DNA from: Treponema sp.
Lineage (GTDB): Bacteria > Spirochaetota > Spirochaetia > Treponematales > UBA12059
Assembly (NCBI GenBank): GCA_012517645.1
Contig: JAAYUR010000190.1
Span: forward strand, 1-8,002
Direction of reading: 5' to 3'
DNA: 8,002 bases
Shown here: one piece after another, positions 1 to 5,424 of the stretch
How positions within the stretch are numbered: the first letter of the stretch is position 1
Layout of the letters: each line of letters starts with the position of its first letter
The notes under the pieces: model-generated
The model's database searches: none
What the model was told of the DNA's origin: nothing
Seen by the model: the letters and a program-made list of their open reading frames with translations, nothing else
Translations under genes and position numbers: made by a program

Positions 1-13
1 AAAAGCCTCATAC

Positions 14-40
14 TACAATACAATACCACAGGAACGTGGT
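14..40 (+). promoter_or_regulatory. AT-rich leader with possible -10 boxes and a short inverted repeat
   Basis: The first 40 bases are AT-rich against a GC-rich background. TACAAT occurs twice in tandem (14-19 and 19-24), each a 5/6 match to the sigma70 -10 consensus. A short inverted repeat, ACCAC (25-29) and GTGGT (36-40), follows before the Shine-Dalgarno of the first gene. Any -35 element would lie off the left edge, so this is only a candidate promoter for the membrane protein at 67. Confidence 0.25.
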
Positions 41-66
41 TACATCCGCTCCGGAGGGGAGGGCAC

Positions 67-621
67 ATGTCGGAGAGGTTCTGGAGGATTCTGGGTTCCG
101 GGTGGTTTCTGGGCGCGGCCGCAGCGACGTTCACCGTTTTCATGCCCCTGGTCCTGATCCCCTATGCGGAGAAGGCGGCTGCCTATACCCCCGCCGGCGG
201 GGGCTTCGACACGACCTTTTTCTACACCCCCGGCCAAGCCCTGGACCGTGCCGCCGCGTTCGACGCCCCGGGCCGCTTCGCGTACATCGCGGACCGATGG
301 ACCATGGACCTTGTCTGGCCCCTGGTCTACGGGGCCTTCCTTGCCTCTGCCGCCGCCTTCGCACTGAGGCGTCTCGGGGCGGTCGGCGGGTTCGCGGCGT
401 GGTTCCGCGCGCTGCTGCTTTCGGGGCCCCTCCTGGACTACGGTGAGAACATAGCCGCCACCGTCCTGGTAGCCTCCGTGCCGACCCGCCCCCTGGGATG
501 GGCCTGGGCCGCCTCGGCGCTGACCCCGGCCAAGTGGATCTCGATCGGCGCCGCGGGGGCGGGCATATTAGGGTTGTACGTCGCTCTGGCGGCCCGGGCC
601 TTTAGGGCGGCCCGGCCCTAG
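67..621 (+). CDS. small four-helix integral membrane protein, function unknown
   Basis: A 184-residue hydrophobic protein for which I recognise no characterised function. Predicted membrane helices lie at about residues 13-33, 83-101, 113-135 and 156-178. The loop between helices 1 and 2 (about 35-80) is extracytoplasmic in length and rich in aromatic residues and Gly (FDTTFFYTP near 47-55). Two local motifs stand out: Asp-x-x-x-Pro-x-x-Tyr at the start of helix 2 and Asp-Tyr-x-Glu-Asn within helix 3, polar residues inside the membrane that suggest a conserved small-membrane-protein family rather than random hydrophobic sequence. The start is well supported: GGAGGGGA at 53-60 lies 6 nt before the ATG. 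The C-terminus is Arg/Ala-rich (AARAFRAARP) and is encoded by a 10-bp direct repeat, GGCGGCCCGG at 588-597 and 606-615. It is a stand-alone gene, with 129 bp before the next gene on the same strand. Confidence 0.75.
   Translation: MSERFWRILGSGWFLGAAAATFTVFMPLVLIPYAEKAAAYTPAGGGFDTTFFYTPGQALDRAAAFDAPGRFAYIADRWTMDLVWPLVYGAFLASAAAFALRRLGAVGGFAAWFRALLLSGPLLDYGENIAATVLVASVPTRPLGWAWAASALTPAKWISIGAAGAGILGLYVALAARAFRAARP
594..615 (+). terminator. GC-rich hairpin at the 3' end of the membrane protein gene
   Basis: CCGGGCC (594-600) and GGCCCGG (609-615) form a perfect 7-bp stem with an 8-nt loop, ending just before the TAG stop (619-621). No T-run follows, so it does not meet the usual intrinsic-terminator pattern. 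It may be a by-product of the Ala/Arg-rich coding sequence. Confidence 0.2.
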
Positions 622-696
622 AGTGTCAGGAAGCTTGTGAAACTCCGGTCGGCTCGCGGTGCAACCTGTTCCAGCCAATCGGTGTCCAATATCCGG

Positions 697-706
697 CGCG
701 TACGCG
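697..706. promoter_or_regulatory. perfect 10-bp palindrome upstream of the acyl-CoA synthetase
   Basis: CGCGTACGCG is a perfect palindrome in the 129-bp gap (622-750) before the synthetase gene, centred about 49 bp upstream of its ATG. It could be an operator half-site pair for a dimeric regulator. No convincing -35/-10 pair was found around it, and short CG-rich palindromes arise by chance in such DNA. Apart from the Shine-Dalgarno AGGGAGA at 737-743, nothing else was recognised in this gap. Confidence 0.2.
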
Positions 707-750
707 TCCGGAACCCCTCCGACATCTTCAGATAGTAGGGAGAAAAAATC

Positions 751-2469
751 ATGGATTCCTCCACCCCCTGGGCCTTCCTGGACGAATACCGAGGCAGGAT
801 GTTCGACGGCGAGTGGCCGACCCTGCCGGAAATGTTCCGGATCTCCGCGGCGCGGTATCCCGACCGCCCCTGTTTCACGGTCTACTCCCCGGGCCGGGTC
901 ACCCTGACCTATGCCGAGGCCCTGAAAAAGATAGAGAGGACGGCCGCCTTCCTGGCCGGAGTCGGCCTGCGCAAGGGGGACAAGGCCGCGGTCACCGGCA
1001 AGAACTCCCCGGAGTGGGCCGTGGCCTACCTGGGCATTCTTTTCGCGGGAGCCACGGCGGTGCCCATCGATTACCAGCTTCGAAACGAGGAAATCGAGAA
1101 CATTCTACGGGCGTCGGACGCGAAACATCTTTTCGTGGACGAGGAGAAGTACGACTCCTTGGATCCCCAGCGGCTCGGCTTGGAGGGGCGATATTCCCTA
1201 TCCCCGATAAAGCCCGGCTACGTCTACGATCTTGAACCCGCCCCGGGGGCCGTCCCGGGCGAGGCGGCCAAGGAAGGGGATCTGGCGGCCATCCTGTTTA
1301 CCAGCGGAACCACGGGAGTCCCCAAGGGCGTCATGCTCACCCACGCCAACTTCGTCGCGGACTGCTACCTTGCCCAAGCCAATCTCCATATCTTCCCGAC
1401 CGACGTATTCTACGCCCTTCTGCCCATCCACCACTCCTACACGATGCTCGCGGTCTTCATCGAGGCCCTGTCCGTCGGCGCCGAGATCGTCTTCGGACAG
1501 CGGATGGTGACCAGCCAGATCCTCAAGGACCTCAAGGAGGCCAAGGTCACGATGTTCCTGGGAGTGCCCCTCCTCTTCAACAAGGTCCTGGCGGGGATCA
1601 TGAAGGGCATCCGGGCCAAGGGCCCTATCGTCTTCGGACTTATCCGATTCCTGATGGCTCTTTCGGGGATGATCAAAAAGGTCTTCAAGGTGAACCCCGG
1701 GAAGACACTCTTCGGCTCGGTCCTGGACAAGGCCTCCCTGCGGACCATCCGCATCTGCATCTCCGGAGGCGGTCCCCTGGCGCCCAGCGTCTTCCGGCAG
1801 TACAACCAGCTGGGCATCGATTTCGTCCAGGGCTACGGGCTTACGGAGACCAGTCCCATCCTGACCCTCAACCCGACGGACGCCTATGTGGAGACCAGCG
1901 TGGGCCGGGTCATCCCCCGGGCCCAGCTGCGCATCCTGGATCCGGATCCCGAGGGCCGGGGCGAGATCGTCGTGAAGGGTCCCATGGTCATGCAGGGCTA
2001 CTACAAGAATCCCGAGGCCACCGCGGAGGTTTTTACCCCCGACGGCTGGTTCAAGACCGGGGACGTTGGCTACCTCGATTCCGACAATTACCTTTACCTG
2101 ACCGGCCGGGCCAAGAACCTTATCGTCACGGAGGGCGGCAAGAACGTGTACCCCGAAGAGATCGAAAACCGCTTCCAGCTCTACTCCGAGGTGGAACAGG
2201 TCCTGATCCGGGGCTATGTCCAGGACCGGAAGGCCAAGATCGAAGGCATCGAGGCCCTGATCTATCCGAGCAAGGAGTACTTCGAGGGCCCGGGAGCCCG
2301 GGACGGGGCCGGGATCGACTCCGGGGACGTGGAGGCTCGCATCCGTCGGGTGGTGGACGAGGTGAACTCCAAGATGCTTCCGTACCAGCGGATCTCAAAG
2401 GTGACGATTCTGGAGGAGCCCCTGGAGATGACCACGACCAAGAAGGTCAAGCGGTACTCGGTGGCTTAA
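751..2469 (+). CDS. AMP-forming long-chain acyl-CoA synthetase (ANL superfamily)
   Basis: A 572-residue cytosolic or membrane-associated enzyme that would activate a carboxylic acid, probably a fatty acid, with ATP to an acyl-adenylate and then pass it to CoA. The ANL motifs appear in order: the P-loop TSGTTGVPKG (184-193), a conserved His/aromatic patch PIHHSYT (225-231), SGGGPL (338-343), GYGLTET (361-367), TGDVGYLD (436-443), and the hinge-region GRAKNLIVTEGGKNVYPEEIE starting at 452. The C-terminal catalytic Lys is in TTTKKVKR (561-568), most likely Lys565, which aligns with the Lys of the usual G-K-x-x-R. Length and the GGKNVYPEEIE motif fit FadD-like long-chain synthetases better than acetyl-CoA synthetases. 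The start is supported by AGGGAGA (737-743), 7 nt before ATG. Fatty-acid chain length cannot be read from sequence; medium-chain or other acid substrates remain possible. It stands alone and converges with the cyclase gene 66 bp downstream. Confidence 0.92.
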   Translation: MDSSTPWAFLDEYRGRMFDGEWPTLPEMFRISAARYPDRPCFTVYSPGRVTLTYAEALKKIERTAAFLAGVGLRKGDKAAVTGKNSPEWAVAYLGILFAGATAVPIDYQLRNEEIENILRASDAKHLFVDEEKYDSLDPQRLGLEGRYSLSPIKPGYVYDLEPAPGAVPGEAAKEGDLAAILFTSGTTGVPKGVMLTHANFVADCYLAQANLHIFPTDVFYALLPIHHSYTMLAVFIEALSVGAEIVFGQRMVTSQILKDLKEAKVTMFLGVPLLFNKVLAGIMKGIRAKGPIVFGLIRFLMALSGMIKKVFKVNPGKTLFGSVLDKASLRTIRICISGGGPLAPSVFRQYNQLGIDFVQGYGLTETSPILTLNPTDAYVETSVGRVIPRAQLRILDPDPEGRGEIVVKGPMVMQGYYKNPEATAEVFTPDGWFKTGDVGYLDSDNYLYLTGRAKNLIVTEGGKNVYPEEIENRFQLYSEVEQVLIRGYVQDRKAKIEGIEALIYPSKEYFEGPGARDGAGIDSGDVEARIRRVVDEVNSKMLPYQRISKVTILEEPLEMTTTKKVKRYSVA

Positions 2470-2484
2470 CTCGAGGGAACCGAA

Positions 2485-2517
2485 TCCGCTTGCGACGGCG
2501 GAGCGTCGGGGCGCGGA
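2485..2517. terminator. GC-rich two-part hairpin between convergent genes
   Basis: In the 66-bp gap between the synthetase stop (2469) and the cyclase stop (2536), TCCGC (2485-2489) pairs with GCGGA (2513-2517) and CGACG (2493-2497) pairs with CGTCG (2504-2508), with a small asymmetric internal loop and a 6-nt apical loop. Its position suits a shared transcription end for both genes. No T-tract flanks it on either strand, so Rho-independent termination is not demonstrated. Confidence 0.35.
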
Positions 2518-2535
2518 GGGCCGTACGGGGAAGGG

Positions 2536-3801
2536 TTATTTCTTTCCGTACACCGCGCTGGGCTGGGTCTTGCCCCGTAGCAGGACCTCCCCCACCATCT
2601 GCAGGTGCTGCTGGGTTTCGATGCCCACCTGCTTGTAGACTGCTTGGCTGACCAGGACGTCCTGCTTGAACTCCCGGCACAGGGAATCCAGGCGTGCCGC
2701 CATGCTGACGGCTTCCCCGAACACGGAATAGGCGGGACAGGTACCGTTGTTGAGCTTGCCGACCATGAGCTTTCCCCAGTGTACGCCGATGCCGACGTGC
2801 TTGATCACGGGCAGGCCCGCGGCGGCAAGGTCTTCCTGGAGGTGCGGAAGCTCCTTCAGAAGCTCGAAAGCGCAGGCCACGGCCCGTTCGCTCCCGTCCT
2901 TTTCTCCCAGCAGGCCGAAGACGGCCACCGCCGTATCCCCCACGAACTGGTCCAGGTACCCTCCGTACCGGGTGACCGTGACGTTCCACAGCGCGTAATA
3001 CCGGTTCAGCACCTCCACGGCCTCCCGGGCGGAGACCTTGCCGGTCAGGGCGGAGAAATTCCAGATATCTCCATAGATGACCGACGCCGTCTTGCTTTCC
3101 GCCTCGGTTCTATCGGGGTCGCCCGCCAGGTCCCCGGTGGGCACGGGAACGGAGCCGACGATCCGTTCCAGTCGGGCCCTCAGGGAGAGCTCCTTGACCT
3201 TGTTCACGAGCTGAAGAATCCCGAACACGAAGGCCCCGAAGGCGAAGAAGGTGTGCTGGGGGGATTTGATGAACCGTACGAAGGCCGGAAGGAAATTCGA
3301 TATGGATAGGCCGCGGATGTATCCCTGGTACGACAGTTCCCCGGAGTTGAACCGTGCGGCCAGGTTGATGCGGAGATCGAGGTAGAAATAGAAGAATATG
3401 AACGTAAAGACCGTGCCGAAGGAGAGAAATGCCTCCAGGACCCGCTTCGGCCAGGAACGCCGGATCGCCCCGCTCCATGCCTGCAATAATCCTACATAAA
3501 AGGAGACCGTCCAAAGGAAAAAGCTGGCCATGTCCACGGGAAAGGTGCGGCCTGTTATGGTCTGGAGCATGGAGTAGCCCGCGGGAGTGATGAAGGAGAA
3601 CAGGAATCGGGGCAGGGGTTTGTGTCCCCAGAAGGCCAGGAGGGTGATCTGGAGCAACAGGAAGCCGTTCAGCACCACCAGGGCGACGGGCTGAAGGGCG
3701 ATGATGGATGGGGTCGAAAAGAGCATCAGGATGAAGAAAACCGTGAACTGGCTGGAGTAAAGGAAGAATTCTTCCGCGAAGCGCTTGGGAAGAAACCGCA
3801 T
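2536..3801 (-). CDS. membrane-anchored class III adenylate/guanylate cyclase with an altered active site
   Basis: A 421-residue protein with about six membrane helices (near residues 17-35, 39-57, 66-81, 91-107, 121-140 and 184-200), a linker, and a C-terminal class III cyclase catalytic domain (about 236-421). Both metal-binding Asp residues are present: Asp245 in VIYGDIWNFS and Asp289 in QFVGD. The TVIGDAVNLAARL region reads as SVFGEAVSMAARL (359-371), keeping the transition-state Arg370. The residue that normally contacts the base as Lys (x-K-F-I-G-D) is Gln285, the Asp/Thr position is Ser359, and the transition-state Asn is Ser366. The product could be cAMP, cGMP or neither. Start choice: the ATG at 3801 has GAGGG 4 nt upstream and begins with MRFLPKRF, whereas the in-frame ATG at 3858 (440 residues) has no Shine-Dalgarno and lies just after a leader hairpin. 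The gene is transcribed divergently from the transport operon. The N-terminal helices match no sensor domain that I can name. Confidence 0.85.
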   Translation of the reverse strand: MRFLPKRFAEEFFLYSSQFTVFFILMLFSTPSIIALQPVALVVLNGFLLLQITLLAFWGHKPLPRFLFSFITPAGYSMLQTITGRTFPVDMASFFLWTVSFYVGLLQAWSGAIRRSWPKRVLEAFLSFGTVFTFIFFYFYLDLRINLAARFNSGELSYQGYIRGLSISNFLPAFVRFIKSPQHTFFAFGAFVFGILQLVNKVKELSLRARLERIVGSVPVPTGDLAGDPDRTEAESKTASVIYGDIWNFSALTGKVSAREAVEVLNRYYALWNVTVTRYGGYLDQFVGDTAVAVFGLLGEKDGSERAVACAFELLKELPHLQEDLAAAGLPVIKHVGIGVHWGKLMVGKLNNGTCPAYSVFGEAVSMAARLDSLCREFKQDVLVSQAVYKQVGIETQQHLQMVGEVLLRGKTQPSAVYGKK

Positions 3802-3805
3802 GCAA

Positions 3806-3810
3806 CCCTC
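3806..3810 (-). promoter_or_regulatory. ribosome binding site that decides the cyclase start
   Basis: Read on the minus strand, GAGGG is followed by TTGC and then ATG (3801-3799). The alternative upstream ATG (3858-3856) is preceded by CCCCGGGAATCCTTTATC, which has no good anti-16S match at the right distance. Confidence 0.6.
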
Positions 3811-3864
3811 GTCGTCTTGGATAGGACCCGCGGTTCGCCGGAGCGTCCGAGCCGTCATGATAAA

Positions 3865-3888
3865 GGATTCCCGGGGAAAAGGGAACCC
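3865..3888 (-). other. leader hairpin in the cyclase 5' region
   Basis: In the minus-strand transcript, GGGUUCCC (3888-3881) pairs with GGGAAUCC (3872-3865), giving 8 bp including one G-U, with an 8-nt loop UUUUCCCC. It ends 6 nt before the upstream candidate ATG (3858) and about 60 nt before the favoured start. It would be transcribed only if the cyclase promoter lies in the AT-rich island at 3901-3930. It could be a leader element or chance. Confidence 0.35.
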
Positions 3889-3900
3889 TTCCTCGGCGCT

Positions 3901-3930
3901 TGCATATATATGCGTATAATTCTATATGTA
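3901..3930. promoter_or_regulatory. AT-rich island with 12-bp palindrome between divergent genes
   Basis: This 30-bp stretch is almost entirely A/T in a GC-rich window. It contains GCATATATATGC (3902-3913), a perfect 12-bp palindrome, followed at once by TATAAT (3915-3920), a perfect -10 hexamer on the plus strand with no clear -35. On the minus strand, TTGTGT (3939-3934) and TATACG (3918-3913) are spaced 15 bp apart and could be a weak cyclase promoter. The palindrome could be an operator controlling one or both directions. Confidence 0.4.
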
Positions 3931-3947
3931 GAAACACAAAGGGCATC

Positions 3948-3975
3948 TTGACCATTCTTTCATTTGGGGTACAAT
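3948..3975 (+). promoter_or_regulatory. sigma70-type promoter of the transport operon
   Basis: TTGACC (3948-3953) and TACAAT (3970-3975) match the -35 and -10 consensus at 5/6 each, with a 16-bp spacer. Transcription would start near 3981-3983, giving an untranslated leader of about 30 nt that carries the strong Shine-Dalgarno at 4001-4007. This is the best promoter in the window. Confidence 0.65.
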
Positions 3976-4000
3976 TCTTCCATCGCCCACTCACACGGCG

Positions 4001-4007
4001 AAGGAGG
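4001..4007 (+). promoter_or_regulatory. strong ribosome binding site fixing the lipoprotein start
   Basis: AAGGAGG lies 6 nt before the ATG at 4014. It rules out the longer in-frame start at 3900, which lies upstream of the promoter itself and would put 38 extra residues before the signal peptide. Confidence 0.85.
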
Positions 4008-4013
4008 CATTAC

Positions 4014-5243
4014 ATGAATCGTATCCTGAAGACGGCCGCGATCCTTCTCGCGATCGTTCTGGTCTTCGCGGGCTGCCAGAAGAAGCCCGCCGAGCCTGCA
4101 GGCCCGGCAAAGGCCAAGTTCCATATCGGCGTGGTGACCGGCACGGTCTCCCAGTCCGAGGACGACCTGCGCGGCGCGGAAGAGCTGATCAAACGCTACG
4201 GCAAGGTCGCCGACGGCGGCATGATCCAGCACATCACCTATCCCGACAACTTCATGGATCAGCAGGAGACCACGATCTCCCAGATCGTCGCCCTCGCGGA
4301 CGATCCTCTCATGAAGGCCATCGTGATGAACCAGTCGGTCCCCGGCGCCGCGGAAGCCTTCAAGCGCGTCCGCGCCAAGCGGCCCGAGATCCTGCTCTTC
4401 GCGGGCGAGCCCCATGAGGATCCCCTCGTCATCGAGGCGGCCGCGGACCTGGCGATCAACAGCGACTTCATCTCCCGCGGCTACACCATCATCTGGGCCG
4501 CCAAGGAGCTGGGCGCCAAGACCTTCGTCCACATCTCCTTCCCCCGGCACATGTCCTACGAGACCCTGGGACTCCGCCGCCAGATCATGGAGCAGGCCTG
4601 CAAGGACCTGGGCCTGAAGTTCGCGTTCGAGACCGCCCCGGACCCGACCTCCGACGTGGGCCAGGCCGGCGCCCAGCAGTTCATCCTCGAGAAGACCCCC
4701 CAGTGGATCCAGAAGTACGGCAAGGAAACCGCCTTCTTCTGCACCAACGACGCCCACACCGAGCCTCTGCTGAAACAGCTGCTCGCCTACGGCGGCATGT
4801 TCGTCGAGGCCGACCTTCCCTCCCCGCTGATGGGGTATCCGGGAGCCCTGGGCCTGGACCTGTCCGCCGAGGCCGGGAACTTCCCCGCCATCCTCAAGAA
4901 GGTCGAGCAGGCGGTGGTGGACAAGGGCGGCGCCGGCCGCTTCGGAACCTGGGCCTTCAGCTACGGCTTCACGGTCACCGCGGGTCTCGGCGAGTTCGCG
5001 AAGAACATCATCGAGGGCAAGACCACCAAGGACAGCCTCCAGGGTCTGTATGACGCCCTGGCGGTCTACACCCCCGGCGCCCAGTGGAACGGCGGCTACT
5101 ACATCGACGCCAACACCGGCGTCCGGGCCAAGAACCACGTCCTGGTCTACATGGACACCTACATCTTCGGAAAGGGCTACCTGCCCACGACCAAGCAGAA
5201 GGTCGACGAGAAATACTACAACATCAAGTTCAAGAAGCAGTAA
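4014..5243 (+). CDS. substrate-binding-type lipoprotein, DUF3798-like, of an ABC importer
   Basis: A 409-residue exported lipoprotein. Residues 1-20 form a signal peptide (MNRILK, then a hydrophobic core) ending in the lipobox FAGC, with Cys21 the lipidated residue. Phe at -3 is not the usual Leu. After a short Lys/Pro/Ala linker (22-35) the mature protein begins FHIGVVTGTVSQSEDDLRGAEELI, the beta-strand/helix start typical of periplasmic-binding-protein folds. Alternating strand-helix units follow (AIVMNQSVPG 102-111, PEILLFAGEPHEDP 124-137, TFVHISFPRHMSYETLG 170-186, AFFCTNDAHTEPLL 240-253). The general pattern and the ATPase and permease genes behind it match what I recall of DUF3798 proteins, an uncharacterised family; that name is from memory and was not searched. 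The ligand is unknown. The gene is first in the operon and has its own promoter and strong ribosome site. It favours CGC for Arg and GGC for Gly, while the ATPase gene favours CGG and GGG, as expected for higher expression. Confidence 0.85.
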   Translation: MNRILKTAAILLAIVLVFAGCQKKPAEPAGPAKAKFHIGVVTGTVSQSEDDLRGAEELIKRYGKVADGGMIQHITYPDNFMDQQETTISQIVALADDPLMKAIVMNQSVPGAAEAFKRVRAKRPEILLFAGEPHEDPLVIEAAADLAINSDFISRGYTIIWAAKELGAKTFVHISFPRHMSYETLGLRRQIMEQACKDLGLKFAFETAPDPTSDVGQAGAQQFILEKTPQWIQKYGKETAFFCTNDAHTEPLLKQLLAYGGMFVEADLPSPLMGYPGALGLDLSAEAGNFPAILKKVEQAVVDKGGAGRFGTWAFSYGFTVTAGLGEFAKNIIEGKTTKDSLQGLYDALAVYTPGAQWNGGYYIDANTGVRAKNHVLVYMDTYIFGKGYLPTTKQKVDEKYYNIKFKKQ

Positions 5244-5255
5244 CCGCACCGTCCG

Positions 5256-5294
5256 CCGGGACGTCCCGTGCGTTCAGCGCACGGGATGTCCCGG
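5256..5294 (+). other. 17-bp RNA hairpin after the lipoprotein gene
   Basis: CCGGGACGTCCCGTGCG (5256-5272) pairs with CGCACGGGATGTCCCGG (5278-5294) across a TTCAG loop, giving 17 continuous pairs with a single G-U. It starts 12 nt after the stop codon (5241-5243). No T-run follows, so it is unlikely to be a plain intrinsic terminator. Its strength and position fit an mRNA-stabilising or partial-attenuation structure protecting the binding-protein message. Confidence 0.8.
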
Positions 5295-5323
5295 GCCGGA
5301 TACGGGGACGACCCGCGTCCGGC
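5295..5323 (+). other. second hairpin, directly adjoining the first
   Basis: GCCGGATACGGG (5295-5306) pairs with CCCGCGTCCGGC (5312-5323) around a GACGA loop: 12 positions with one G-U and one A-C mismatch. It begins at the base after the first hairpin ends. The compensating G-U pairs in both hairpins suggest that RNA structure, not sequence, is kept. A weaker third stem follows: GCGCC (5332-5336) with GGCGC (5346-5350). The rest of the 5244-5424 spacer holds only the ATPase ribosome site. Confidence 0.65.
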
Positions 5324-5424
5324 CATGGAGAGCGCCATACCCCCCGGCGCAGCCTCTTTCCCGGGGTAACCCTTTGAGCGGTCCGTTTGAAGGATGCCCC
5401 GAATTCCGCTCGGAAGGTGTCCCT

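Noticed and set aside
36..446. 136-codon open frame overlapping the first membrane protein in another frame
   Set aside because: Arg/Gly/Pro-rich shadow of the real gene, which has the ribosome site and four clean membrane helices.
2605..3309. 234-codon plus-strand open frame across the cyclase
   Set aside because: Antisense to the conserved catalytic domain; no domain and no ribosome site recognised.
3900..4013. Longer start for the lipoprotein
   Set aside because: It would place the -35/-10 promoter and Shine-Dalgarno inside the coding region and bury the signal peptide 38 residues in.
3960..5249. 429-codon open frame on the minus strand covering the whole lipoprotein gene
   Set aside because: It mirrors the plus-strand gene, whose GC-rich third positions suppress antisense stops. 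Its product is a low-complexity Val/Leu/Gly/Asp-rich string with no domain pattern, and the plus-strand gene has promoter, ribosome site and signal peptide.
5256..5323. The tandem hairpins as a simple intrinsic terminator ending the operon
   Set aside because: No T-run follows either stem, and the ATPase and permease genes downstream are tightly coupled with no clear promoter of their own in the spacer. Partial attenuation remains possible.
5050..5424. Upstream in-frame extension of the ABC ATPase
   Set aside because: It overlaps the lipoprotein gene and the hairpins, reads as Thr/Ser/Arg/Pro-rich nonsense, and the ATG at 5425 has a proper ribosome site directly before the conserved domain.
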